Source: REEB506 sp040381035
GTDB taxonomy: Bacteria; Pseudomonadota; Alphaproteobacteria; Caulobacterales; Aquidulcibacteraceae
Direction of reading: 5' to 3'
Length of the DNA stretch: 64,000 nt
Assembly: GCA_040381035.1 (NCBI GenBank)
Contig: JBEIHY010000004.1
Location: 1-64,000 of the forward strand
The notes under the pieces were generated by a model. That model was not told where the DNA came from. It did no database searches and saw nothing but the letters and a program-made list of their open reading frames with translations. Position 1 is the first letter of the stretch. The number at the start of each line of letters is the position of its first letter. The position numbers and the translations under genes are program-made. Of the stretch, positions 8,706-17,293 are shown in pieces.

Positions 8706-9793
8706 TGGCACTTCCTGCGTCTCTCCTGCGGCGCCTGGGGCAGGCGCTGGACCGCTACGCTTTGATTGAAGCGCGCATGTCGGCCGCCAGCGACGGCGCC
8801 GAGATCACCAAGCTTGCGCGCGAATATGCCGAGTTGAAACCCGCCGCCGAAGCGATCAGCGCCTATCGCGCCGCCGAGCGCGAGATGGCCGATCTCGACG
8901 CGATGATTGCCGACACGGGCGCTGACGCGGAGATGCGCGCGCTGGCGCGCGAGGAGCGCGAGGCTTTGGCGCAAGCCGTGCCGGGGTTGGAGCGCGTCGT
9001 GCAGCTGATGCTGTTGCCTAAAGAAAAGGACGACAGCGCCCAAAGCCTGATCCTGGAAATCCGCGCCGGCACTGGCGGCGATGAGGCCGCCTTGTTCGCC
9101 GGCGATCTCTTACGGATGTATCAGCGTTACGCCAGCGTGAAGGGCTGGAAGTTTGAGCTCGATGATCTCAGCGAAAGCGATCTGGGTGGGGTGAAGGAAG
9201 CGACCGCCACGATCCGCGGCGAGGGCGTCTATGCGCGGCTGCGCTACGAAAGCGGCGTGCATCGCGTGCAGCGCGTGCCCGAAACGGAAGCGGGCGGGCG
9301 CATCCACACGTCCGCAGCGACGGTGGCGGTTCTGCCGGAGCCGGAAGATGTCGATGTTGTCATCGAGGATAAGGATATCCGGATTGACACAATGCGCGCC
9401 TCTGGCGCCGGCGGCCAGCACGTCAACCGCACCGACAGCGCCGTGCGCATCACCCATTTGCCAACCGGCATTGTCGTGATCAGCCAGCTCAAAAGCCAAC
9501 ACCAGAACCGCGCCCAGGCGATGATCGTTCTGCGTGCGCGGCTCTATGACCAGCAGCGCGGCCAGGCGGATGCGGCGCGCGCGGCTGAGCGCAAAGGCCA
9601 GATCGGCTCCGGCGACCGGAGCGAACGCATCCGCACATACAATTTCCCGCAAGGCCGCGTTACCGATCACCGGATCAATCTGACGCTCTATAATCTGGCG
9701 GACGTCATTGAAGGCGGCCGCCTGGACGATGTGATTGAGCCGCTGCTCGCGGAAGCCGAAGCCAAGAAGCTCGCCGCCTTGGAGGAAGATTGA
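8705..9793 (+). CDS. prfA: Peptide chain release factor 1
   Basis: 362 residues. RF1 releases peptides at UAA and UAG codons. The GGQ hydrolysis motif is at residues 236-238 (GAGGQHVNRTDSAVR), and the codon-recognition tripeptide of RF1 (P-x-T) is present as PET in RVPETEAGGRIHTSAAT. These features separate it from RF2. It overlaps the upstream gene by 1 bp, and its own TGA shares a base with the ATG of the MOSC gene. prmC, whose product methylates the GGQ glutamine, lies one gene downstream. Confidence 0.97.
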   Translation: MALPASLLRRLGQALDRYALIEARMSAASDGAEITKLAREYAELKPAAEAISAYRAAEREMADLDAMIADTGADAEMRALAREEREALAQAVPGLERVVQLMLLPKEKDDSAQSLILEIRAGTGGDEAALFAGDLLRMYQRYASVKGWKFELDDLSESDLGGVKEATATIRGEGVYARLRYESGVHRVQRVPETEAGGRIHTSAATVAVLPEPEDVDVVIEDKDIRIDTMRASGAGGQHVNRTDSAVRITHLPTGIVVISQLKSQHQNRAQAMIVLRARLYDQQRGQADAARAAERKGQIGSGDRSERIRTYNFPQGRVTDHRINLTLYNLADVIEGGRLDDVIEPLLAEAEAKKLAALEED

Positions 9794-10554
9794 TGTCCGC
9801 CCGGATCGCCGCTTTGTTTCGCCATCCCGTAAAGGGCTTCACGCCGGAGCCCTTGGCGCGCGCGACGCTTACAGCGGGGCGGGCGTTTCCGTGTGATCGG
9901 CTCTTTGCGGTGGAAGATGGGCCTAGTGGCTTTGATCGCGTCGCACCGGCCCATATCTCCAAGACCAAATTCACCGTGCTCGCCAAAATTCCCGCAGTGG
10001 CGCGCATCATCACCCGCTACGAGGACGATATCGGCGTGCTGCGCGCGAAGGCCGGCGGACGCGAAGAAAGCTTTGCGTTGAAAACGCAGCAAGGCCGCGC
10101 CGGGTTTGCCGCGTTTTTGGCCTATATGCTGGGCGAAGACGCGCGCGGACCGCTGCGGGTGATCGAGGCGCCCGGCGATCATCGCTTTATGGATCACCCC
10201 CAAGGTGCGGTCAGTCTGATCAATCACGCCAGCGTTGCCGATCTCGGCGCGCGCGGCGGACACACGCTGGAGCCGCTTCGGTTTCGCGCAAATCTTTATG
10301 TCGAGGGTTGGCCGGCCTGGAGTGAAATGGCGCTGGATACGGCCCGGCTGCGCATAGGCGGGGCAGTGCTGCAAGCCTTCAAGCCGATCGTGCGCTGCGC
10401 CGCCACGCATGTGAACCCCAACAGCGCGCAACGCGACTTCGACACGGTCGGCGCACTTCAACAGCAGCATGGCCATAGCTTCTGCGGGCTCTATCTCACC
10501 GTTGTTGAGGGCGGCGACATTGCCGTCGGCGACGCGGTGGAGATTGCGCCATGA
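9793..10554 (+). CDS. MOSC-domain protein
   Basis: 253 residues. N-terminal beta-barrel segment starting SARIAALFRHPVKGFTPE, then a MOSC domain (about 100-250) with the C-terminal cysteine-containing FKPIVRCAATHVNP region that resembles the molybdenum-cofactor sulfurase C-terminal fold. MOSC proteins bind or transfer cofactor-linked sulfur; this short form lacks the mARC N-terminal membrane anchor. Alternative start TTG 9790 is one codon upstream. It is inserted between prfA and prmC with stop/start overlaps on both sides, so it is cotranscribed with them. Exact substrate unknown. Confidence 0.85.
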   Translation: MSARIAALFRHPVKGFTPEPLARATLTAGRAFPCDRLFAVEDGPSGFDRVAPAHISKTKFTVLAKIPAVARIITRYEDDIGVLRAKAGGREESFALKTQQGRAGFAAFLAYMLGEDARGPLRVIEAPGDHRFMDHPQGAVSLINHASVADLGARGGHTLEPLRFRANLYVEGWPAWSEMALDTARLRIGGAVLQAFKPIVRCAATHVNPNSAQRDFDTVGALQQQHGHSFCGLYLTVVEGGDIAVGDAVEIAP

Positions 10555-11411
10555 ACCTGACCCTGGTGGCGGCCTGGACCAAGGCCCGCCGCACCCTGGA
10601 GGCGGCCGGCGTCGACAGCCCGGTGCTTGATGCGCGCCTGCTGCTTGAAATGGCCGCCAATATCGACCGCACCGCCATCGTCACCGACCCGCATCGTCCG
10701 ATCACGGACAAAGCGGCCGCAGCGCTTGAGGCGCTCACCGCCCGGCGCGTAGCGCGTGAGCCGCTTGCCCACATCATCGGCCGTAAGGGCTTTTGGAAAA
10801 TCGATCTGGCGGTCGGGCCGGCCGTGCTGACGCCGCGGCCGGACACCGAAACGCTCGTCGATGTGGTGCTGAAGGCGCGGGCTGGATGGCCGCGGCAGCG
10901 CATCCTTGATCTTGGCATTGGCTCCGGCGCGATTTTGCTGTCGCTGCTCAGCGAGTGGGAAGACGCCCAGGGCGTCGGTTTTGACGCCAGCGCCGAGGCG
11001 CTTGCCGTGGCGCGCGACAATGCCGGCCGGCTCGGCCTGTCGCAGCGCTGCGGCTTCACCCATGGCGATTGGGCCGACGGCGGGGTGGCCGGCGCGCTGC
11101 ATGAGCAGTTCGACATGATCGTCTCCAACCCGCCTTATATTCCCGCCGCCGACATTGACGCGCTGGAGCCGGAAGTGGCGAAGTTTGAGCCGCGCCTGGC
11201 GCTGGACGGCGGGGAAGACGGCTTGGCCGCTTATCGCCAGATCGCGCCGGTGATTGCTTCGGCCCTCAAGCCCAATGGCTTCTTTGCCCTGGAGGTCGGC
11301 CGCGGCCAGGCCGACAGCGTGCGGGCGATCCTGGAGGCGGCGGGACTGAAGGTAAACGCCATCACCCTCGATCTGAGCGGGGTCGCGCGGGTGGTTTCCG
11401 GGGGGCGCTGA
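10551..11411 (+). CDS. prmC: Release factor glutamine methyltransferase PrmC
   Basis: 286 residues. PrmC N5-methylates the glutamine of the GGQ motif of RF1 and RF2. An N-terminal helical domain (1-80) binds the release factor; the SAM-binding motif is ILDLGIGSGAILLSLL (near 119-134), and the catalytic SNPPYIP motif is near residue 195. It overlaps the MOSC gene by 4 bp (ATGA). The operon with prfA puts enzyme and substrate together. It is followed by a 431-bp gap. Confidence 0.96.
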   Translation: MNLTLVAAWTKARRTLEAAGVDSPVLDARLLLEMAANIDRTAIVTDPHRPITDKAAAALEALTARRVAREPLAHIIGRKGFWKIDLAVGPAVLTPRPDTETLVDVVLKARAGWPRQRILDLGIGSGAILLSLLSEWEDAQGVGFDASAEALAVARDNAGRLGLSQRCGFTHGDWADGGVAGALHEQFDMIVSNPPYIPAADIDALEPEVAKFEPRLALDGGEDGLAAYRQIAPVIASALKPNGFFALEVGRGQADSVRAILEAAGLKVNAITLDLSGVARVVSGGR

Positions 11412-11842
11412 AAAAAGCCTTGGATTCGGTGGGCTGAGGGGCTAGATTGGAACTGGGACTCATCACAGCTTCAAATCAGTATCGGCCCGGAAAGGTCGGC
11501 CTGCGGACAAGCAGGGAAGACGCTGAGGATGGTCCAGCTCGGAAAGCGCGGCGCAGCAGGGGACGGCCCCGATAGCCCGCCTTGATGGGGCAATCTGCGC
11601 AAAGTCTGCTGGTGGTTCGGTGCGGCCAGGCAGGCTTGGCGTCAACTCTCGGAACCAGTGTGGTGCAACAGTTGCGGCCCCGAGCATGTCGATACCCTTC
11701 CGGAAAATGTCTCTGGAACGGTGGATAGGATCGCTTCGCGGGTCATTGCCGCGGCGCTCCGGCAGTCAGCCGGCGCCCGGCAGGGCCCCAAGCAGTAGCG
11801 CGCCCGACGCCTGTGCGGCGGGCCAGAAAGCAGGATGTTGAC
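11412..11842. other. 431-bp gap before the DUF4167 gene
   Basis: No gene is convincing here. GANTC sites occur as GATTC just after 11430 and GACTC near 11457. A possible hairpin GCCCC...GGGGC lies around 11563-11592. The last 200 bases are rich in CGG/GCC repeats. I checked by eye for the conserved cores of RNase P RNA, tmRNA and SRP RNA and did not see them. The stretch may be a long leader for the gene at 11843, but no riboswitch class is recognisable. Confidence 0.4.
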
Positions 11843-12748
11843 ATGAAGCGTCAGCGTGGACGCGGGCGAAAGCCCCACGGCGGCGGCGGCGGCGGCGGCG
11901 GCGGACCCCAACCCAATCGCACGATCGAAAGTAATGGCCCCGGCGGGAAACTCCGCGGCAATGCGGCGCATTTGTATGAGCGCTATCTGCAATTTGCCCG
12001 CGATGCGCAGTCTGAAGGCGACCGCGTCGCCGAGCAGAGTTTCATGCAGTTCGCCGAGCATTATTTTCGCGTGCTGAAAGCCACCCAGCCGCAGCATGTG
12101 ATCCAACAGAACCAGTTCGAAAGCCGGTTCGACCAGGCCTATGACGTCGAAAATGACGGCGAGGATGGCGAGATGGACGGCGGCGATTTGGAAGCGGGCG
12201 AAGGCGAAGGCCAACAACAGCAAGCCTATGCCCCACGCCCGCCGCGCCAAGATCGCAACGATCGCTATGAGCGGCGCGATCGCTTCGACAATCGCGGCCC
12301 CAAAGACCCACGCGAAAACCGTGAACCGCGCGAAGCCCGCGAACCGCGCGAGCCGCGTGAATATCGCGAGCCCCGCGAGCCGCGCGAATATCGCGAAGCC
12401 CGTAACCCAGGCGAACAACGCGAGTATCGCGAACCCCGCGAACCCCGTGAGCCGCGTGAAGCGCGCAATCCGGGCGAACAACGCGAGTATCGCGAGCCGC
12501 GCGAACCGCGCGAGCCGCGTGAATTCCGTGAACCCAGAGAACCGCGCGAACCGCGCGAAGCCGTTGAGCCGGTCGCGGCAACGGAAGAGGGCGAAGGCGA
12601 TTTCCGCGGCCGTGGTCGCCGTCGTCGCACGCGGTTTCGCCCCGAAAGCCCCGCGGCGGAGGATCAACCACGCGACGCCCGCGGCGAACAGCGCGGCCCC
12701 GTCGAAGGCTTTGGCGACGCTGCCCCGGCGTTTCTCACCGGCGATTGA
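11843..12748 (+). CDS. DUF4167 protein with Arg-Glu-Pro repeat tail
   Basis: 301 residues. The N-terminus MKRQRGRGRKPHGGGGGGG is basic and glycine-rich, followed by the conserved DUF4167 core (about 20-95, with LRGNAAHLYERYLQFARDAQ and FMQFAEHYFRVL). The rest is disordered and highly charged: about residues 150-240 is a run of REPRE/REYRE/NPGEQREY repeats, then RGRGRRRRTRF. Such sequences suggest nucleic-acid binding or phase separation, but no function is proven. ATG 11843 is chosen because the core follows at once. Location downstream of prmC and upstream of clpB is common in alphaproteobacteria. Confidence 0.85.
   Translation: MKRQRGRGRKPHGGGGGGGGGPQPNRTIESNGPGGKLRGNAAHLYERYLQFARDAQSEGDRVAEQSFMQFAEHYFRVLKATQPQHVIQQNQFESRFDQAYDVENDGEDGEMDGGDLEAGEGEGQQQQAYAPRPPRQDRNDRYERRDRFDNRGPKDPRENREPREAREPREPREYREPREPREYREARNPGEQREYREPREPREPREARNPGEQREYREPREPREPREFREPREPREPREAVEPVAATEEGEGDFRGRGRRRRTRFRPESPAAEDQPRDARGEQRGPVEGFGDAAPAFLTGD
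12398..12523 (+). repeat. 63-bp tandem duplication inside the DUF4167 gene
   Basis: Two adjacent in-frame 63-bp units (12398-12460 and 12461-12523) encode the identical 21-residue block beginning ARNPGEQREY. The copies differ only at synonymous positions (for example AACCCA versus AATCCG), so the protein repeat is conserved while the DNA has drifted. Shorter REP/RE units flank it from about 12310 to 12570. Confidence 0.85.
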
Positions 12749-12862
12749 GCTTTTCCCAGCGCGGTGTCGCTCCGGCGCCAAGCCGGCGACCACCGCAAAG
12801 GCCGGCGGCGACGCGCGCCGGCGGATCCGGCGACCGTGGCGTTCATCGTTTCGCCGCGACCT

Positions 12863-12885
12863 CTTGCGTGGCGCCAAATCCACAT
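12863..12885 (+). promoter_or_regulatory. Candidate sigma-32 (heat-shock) promoter of clpB
   Basis: CTTGCG at 12863-12868 and CCACAT at 12880-12885, 11 bases apart, resemble the heat-shock -35 (CTTGAA) and -10 (CCCCAT) elements. It lies 52 bp before the clpB ATG, the expected place for an RpoH promoter. Two positions deviate from consensus, so this is a candidate only. Confidence 0.4.
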
Positions 12886-12937
12886 TACGTCTTGAGCAGA
12901 GCGCTGCACCCGCGGCCTGAATGAGACGGAACCGGCC

Positions 12938-15526
12938 ATGGACTTCGATAAGTTCACCGATCGTGCAAAGGGCTTTTTGCAAGCCGCCCAAACCATCGCC
13001 TCGCGCGAGCAGCATCAGAGCCTCACGCCGGAGCATCTGCTTAAGGCGCTGCTCGATGATCCGGAAGGATTGGCCAGCGGCTTGATCCGCGCCGGCGGCG
13101 GCAAGCCGGAGGTTGCCAAGGCCGAAATTGACGCCGCGATCGCCGCGTTGCCGAAAGTGTTGAGCGGCGGCGGCGACAGTCTGCGCACCACGCCGGCGCT
13201 CTTGCGCGCCCTTGACGCGGCTGTACAGATCGCCACGAAAGCCGGCGATACCTATGTCACGGCGGAGCGGATGTTGCAGGGGCTCGCGCTCGGCCCAGAT
13301 GGTAAGGCTGCAGAAAGCCTCAAGCGCGCGGGCGCTGCGCCCGCCGCCTTGGAGCGCGCCGTGGCCGAATTGCGCAAAGGCCGCACCGCTCAAAGCGCCG
13401 GCGCGGAAGATCAATATGACGCGCTGAAAAAATACGCCCGCGATCTGACGGAAGACGCTCGCAATGGCCGCCTCGATCCAGTGATCGGGCGCGATGAGGA
13501 AATTCGCCGCACGATTCAGGTTTTGAGCCGGCGCACAAAGAACAATCCCGTGCTGATTGGCGAACCAGGCGTCGGCAAAACCGCGATCGCAGAAGGCCTT
13601 GCGCTGCGCATCATCAATGGCGACGTGCCCGAAAGCCTCAAAGGCAAGAAGCTGCTTGCGCTCGATATGGGCGCGCTGGTCGCTGGCGCGAAATTCCGCG
13701 GCGAATTTGAAGAGCGGTTGAAAGCCGTTTTGAACGAAGTCACCGCCGCCGAGGGTGGGGTGGTGCTGTTCATTGACGAAATGCACACCCTCGTCGGCGC
13801 CGGGAAAGCTGAAGGCGCGATGGATGCGTCTAACCTGTTGAAGCCCGCTTTGGCGCGCGGCGAATTGCACTGTGTCGGCGCCACGACCTTGAACGAATAT
13901 CGCAAGCACGTGGAAAAAGACGCCGCCTTGGCGCGCCGCTTTCAGCCGGTCTTTGTTGATGAACCGAGTGTGGAAGATGCGATTTCGATCCTGCGCGGCC
14001 TGAAGGAAAGGTACGAAGTCCATCACGGCGTGCGCATTTCCGACGCCGCGATCGTTGCCGCCGCGCAGCTTTCAACCCGCTACATCACCGATCGGTTCTT
14101 GCCGGACAAAGCGATTGACCTGATGGACGAGGCGGCCTCGCGCCTGCGGATGCAGGTCGATAGCAAGCCGGAAGAGCTCGATGAAATCGATCGCCGCATG
14201 GTGCAGCTGAAAATCGAATCGGAAGCCCTGAAAAAGGAAACCGATGCGGGCTCCCGCGATCGCCTCGCCAAGCTCGCCGACGAAATCGCCAAGCTGGAAG
14301 CGCGCTCCAATGAACTGACCTCCGCGTGGCGCGCCGAGAAGGCGAAACTCGCGGGCGCCACGACCCTGAAGGATCAGCTGGAGCGCGTGCGCCAGGAGCT
14401 GGAAGACGCCAAGCGCCGCGGCGATCTCGCTCGCGCCGGTGAACTGCAATATGGCCGCATCCCTGAGCTAGAGCGCCAGATTGCGGCCGCCGAAGGCGTT
14501 GGCGGCGGACTGGTGAAAGAGGTCGTCGATGCCGAAGCCATCGCCGGCGTCGTGTCGCGCTGGACCGGCGTGCCGGTTGAAAAAATGCTTGAAGGCGAAA
14601 AATCCAAGCTACTCGCCATGGAAGACGCGCTGCGCGGGCGCGTCATCGGCCAAGAGGATGCACTGCGCGCGGTGGCCGACGCCGTGCGCCGCGCCCGCGC
14701 CGGATTGCAGGATCCGCACCGCCCGATCGGTTCGTTCATGTTCCTCGGGCCCACAGGGGTGGGCAAAACCGAATTGACCAAGGCGCTCGCCGGCTTCCTG
14801 TTCAACGACGACACCGCCATGACCCGCATCGACATGAGCGAGTTCATGGAAAAGCATTCCGTCTCGCGTATGATCGGCGCGCCGCCGGGCTATGTCGGCT
14901 ATGAAGAAGGTGGCGCGCTGACCGAAAGCGTGCGCCGCCGGCCCTATCAGGTCGTGCTGTTCGACGAGATCGAGAAGGCCCACCCGGATGTGTTCAACGT
15001 GCTGCTGCAGGTCCTCGATGACGGCCGCCTGACCGACGGCCAGGGCCGCACCGTTGATTTCAAGAACACGATCTTGATCATGACCTCGAATGCCGGCGCG
15101 CAATATCTGGCCGAGCAGGTCGAGGGCGCGGATGTGGAGGATGTGCGCGATCTGGTGATGGGCGAAGTGCGCGCCCGCTTCCGGCCGGAATTCCTCAATC
15201 GCATCGACGAAATCATTCTGTTCCGCCGCCTGCAGCGCGCCCAGATGGGCGAGATCGTCACCATTCAGCTCAAACGTCTGGAAGGATTGCTCCGGGAACG
15301 GAGCATTTCGCTGACCCTGGATGAGCGCGCCCGCAGCGAATTAGCGCGACGCGGCTATGATCCGGCCTATGGCGCGCGCCCCTTGAAGCGCATTATCCAG
15401 CGCGATTTGCAGGATCCCTTGGCGCGGGCGCTGCTGGAAGGCCGGGTGAAGGATGGTGAGACCGTTGCCGTCAGCTTTGACGGCAATGACTTCCTGTTGA
15501 ATGGCGTAGCTGTCTCGCGGCGCTGA
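12938..15526 (+). CDS. clpB: ATP-dependent disaggregase ClpB
   Basis: 862 residues, normal length for ClpB. Clp N-domain (1-145), first AAA domain with Walker A GEPGVGKT and Walker B VVLFIDEMHT, a coiled-coil middle domain (about 410-525), then the second AAA domain with Walker A GPTGVGKT and QVVLFDEIEKAH. The middle domain separates ClpB from ClpA and ClpC. It rescues aggregated proteins with DnaK. It ends exactly one base before the end of the convergent transporter gene. A heat-shock-like promoter precedes it. Confidence 0.98.
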   Translation: MDFDKFTDRAKGFLQAAQTIASREQHQSLTPEHLLKALLDDPEGLASGLIRAGGGKPEVAKAEIDAAIAALPKVLSGGGDSLRTTPALLRALDAAVQIATKAGDTYVTAERMLQGLALGPDGKAAESLKRAGAAPAALERAVAELRKGRTAQSAGAEDQYDALKKYARDLTEDARNGRLDPVIGRDEEIRRTIQVLSRRTKNNPVLIGEPGVGKTAIAEGLALRIINGDVPESLKGKKLLALDMGALVAGAKFRGEFEERLKAVLNEVTAAEGGVVLFIDEMHTLVGAGKAEGAMDASNLLKPALARGELHCVGATTLNEYRKHVEKDAALARRFQPVFVDEPSVEDAISILRGLKERYEVHHGVRISDAAIVAAAQLSTRYITDRFLPDKAIDLMDEAASRLRMQVDSKPEELDEIDRRMVQLKIESEALKKETDAGSRDRLAKLADEIAKLEARSNELTSAWRAEKAKLAGATTLKDQLERVRQELEDAKRRGDLARAGELQYGRIPELERQIAAAEGVGGGLVKEVVDAEAIAGVVSRWTGVPVEKMLEGEKSKLLAMEDALRGRVIGQEDALRAVADAVRRARAGLQDPHRPIGSFMFLGPTGVGKTELTKALAGFLFNDDTAMTRIDMSEFMEKHSVSRMIGAPPGYVGYEEGGALTESVRRRPYQVVLFDEIEKAHPDVFNVLLQVLDDGRLTDGQGRTVDFKNTILIMTSNAGAQYLAEQVEGADVEDVRDLVMGEVRARFRPEFLNRIDEIILFRRLQRAQMGEIVTIQLKRLEGLLRERSISLTLDERARSELARRGYDPAYGARPLKRIIQRDLQDPLARALLEGRVKDGETVAVSFDGNDFLLNGVAVSRR

Positions 15527-16411
15527 TCAAACGCCGCGCGCGCGGCGTTCGTCCCAGGCGGTGAACAGACACGCTGCGATGATGATGGTTGCGCCAATCA
15601 TTGTTTCCAGGCGCGGCGTTTCGGCAAAGAAGAAAAAGCCAAAAGCCGCCGCCCAGGCCAAAGCGGTGAATTCCAGCGGCGCCAGGCGTTGGGCTTGCGT
15701 GCGCGCATAGGCCACGATCAGCACATACCAGCCGGCCGCGCCCAAGAGCCCCATGGCCAGAAACCACGGTGCGGTTTGCGCGGTCGGCAAGGGCCCCGCC
15801 AGTGCGCCGGGAACAGCCAAGATCAGCAGCGGCACAAGCGTTTGCATCAACCCGACCACGGCCGGCCCATCGCGATCCGCGCGTTGGCGCAGCAGTGCGA
15901 GAGAGATCGCGTAGAGCACAGCAGAGATCCATACCGCGACCAGGCCGGAAACATATTTGGCGCTGTGCGCTTCAACCTTCAGTCCAGCCTGCGCGGCATA
16001 GAGCGCCCCAACAAGTGCAACAAGAATCGCCGCCATGCTGCGCAGCCGCGGGCGTTCGCCATTCAGCGCCCAAGCGGCAAACGGTATCAAGAGCGGCGCG
16101 ATGAACGAGAGCGTGATGAGCTCAGCGAGCGGCAAAACCCCCAACGCATAAAAGAAGCTCGTCGCCGACGTCGCGATCACCACGCCGCGCACTGCGTGGG
16201 CGCGCCAGATTTCGGCTGTAAGGGCAGGGCGGCCGGCGTGAATCCAAATCCCGCCAGCCGCCAATGCGCCAAACAGATATCGCCCAGCCGCGATCGTCAG
16301 CGTCGCGTGCAGCGGCGAGATGTACTTGATCACCGCGTCCATGGCGCTGAGCAGCGCCACGCCCAGCGCGGCAAACAAGACAGGTGAAATGGTTCGCCCA
16401 GGATCAGCCAT
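15527..16411 (-). CDS. EamA/DMT-family transporter
   Basis: About 294 residues with ten predicted membrane helices arranged as two EamA repeats of five (first about 1-135, second about 145-290), typical of drug/metabolite exporters. Substrate cannot be told from sequence. The frame opens 36 bp further upstream at a TTG (16447), but ATG 16411 (MADPGRTISPVLFAALG) lies just before the first helix and is preferred. The stop abuts the clpB stop with no spacer, so the two convergent genes share their terminal region. Confidence 0.88.
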   Translation of the reverse strand: MADPGRTISPVLFAALGVALLSAMDAVIKYISPLHATLTIAAGRYLFGALAAGGIWIHAGRPALTAEIWRAHAVRGVVIATSATSFFYALGVLPLAELITLSFIAPLLIPFAAWALNGERPRLRSMAAILVALVGALYAAQAGLKVEAHSAKYVSGLVAVWISAVLYAISLALLRQRADRDGPAVVGLMQTLVPLLILAVPGALAGPLPTAQTAPWFLAMGLLGAAGWYVLIVAYARTQAQRLAPLEFTALAWAAAFGFFFFAETPRLETMIGATIIIAACLFTAWDERRARGV

Positions 16412-16453
16412 GTCCCGCGTGCTGCCCGAACTGGGCGCCGCTGGCAAGAACGA

Positions 16454-17293
16454 TCAGGCCGCCTTGCGCCATTTGGCGTTGCGCTTGTGCAGGCCGCGCC
16501 GGTCGCTCGAGGTCAAGAAAGCGTCGGTCACGCCCATCGTGGTTTCAGCCGCGCCGAGCAGCAGGAAACCGTCATCGGCGGTGATATTGGCAATCGCTTC
16601 CAGCGTCTTTTGCTTGGCCGCCGGGTCGAAATAAATCAGCACATTGCGGCAAAAGACGATATCGAAACGCCCAAGCCCGGCGGGGTTTTCCAACAGATTT
16701 TGCTTTTGAAAGCGGACCATGGCGCGGGTCTTGTCGTTGATGCGCCACAGATCGCCAGCCTTCTCGAAATACTTCACGAGATATTGGATCGGCAATCCGC
16801 GCTGAACCTCAAATTGGCTATAGAGACCAGCCCGCGCCTTTTCGAGCACGCGATCAGAGATGTCTGTCGCAAGAATTTCAGCGTCGATCAGTTTGCCCTG
16901 CAGGCGCAGCTCCTGCAGCAACATGGCTATGGAATAGGGCTCCTGCCCGCTCGAACAGGCCGCGCACCAGATGCGCAGGCGCAGCGGGCCGCTGCGGCTT
17001 GCCATCAGGTCGGGAAAGGCTGAATCTTTCAGCTGATCAAACGGCGTCTTGTCGCGGAAGAAGAAGGTTTCATTGGTCGTCAGCGCGTCGGTCATCGTCC
17101 ACAGCAGGCGATCATCGCGGCGCACCCGGGCGGCGGAGACGAGTTCTGCAACGGAACTAAAGCCTTCGCGGCGCGCAATCGGGGCCAGGCGCGTTTCCAA
17201 CAGATACGCCTTGTCCGGCGTCAGCACGAGACCAGAGCGGGCGCGAATCTCGCGGACAATGAACTGAAACTCGTGATCGGGCAGCGCGCTCAT
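16454..17293 (-). CDS. cheR: Chemotaxis protein methyltransferase CheR
   Basis: 279 residues. An N-terminal helical CheR domain (1-75), then a SAM-dependent methyltransferase with RIWCAACSSGQEPYSIAM and FDIVFCRNVLIYFD motifs. CheR methylates glutamates of chemoreceptors. The gene overlaps cheB by 4 bp and is the last of the cheA-cheW-cheY-cheB-cheR run on the minus strand. No methyl-accepting receptor gene is in the window, so its substrate is encoded elsewhere. Confidence 0.95.
   Translation of the reverse strand: MSALPDHEFQFIVREIRARSGLVLTPDKAYLLETRLAPIARREGFSSVAELVSAARVRRDDRLLWTMTDALTTNETFFFRDKTPFDQLKDSAFPDLMASRSGPLRLRIWCAACSSGQEPYSIAMLLQELRLQGKLIDAEILATDISDRVLEKARAGLYSQFEVQRGLPIQYLVKYFEKAGDLWRINDKTRAMVRFQKQNLLENPAGLGRFDIVFCRNVLIYFDPAAKQKTLEAIANITADDGFLLLGAAETTMGVTDAFLTSSDRRGLHKRNAKWRKAA

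Noticed and set aside
12265..12630. Ser-Arg repeat frame on the minus strand
   Set aside because: It is only the reverse reading of the Arg-Glu-Pro repeats of the DUF4167 gene.
11642..14026. 794-codon open frame on the minus strand
   Set aside because: It is antisense to the DUF4167 gene and clpB, whose protein sequences are clearly conserved; long antisense frames are common in such GC-rich DNA.
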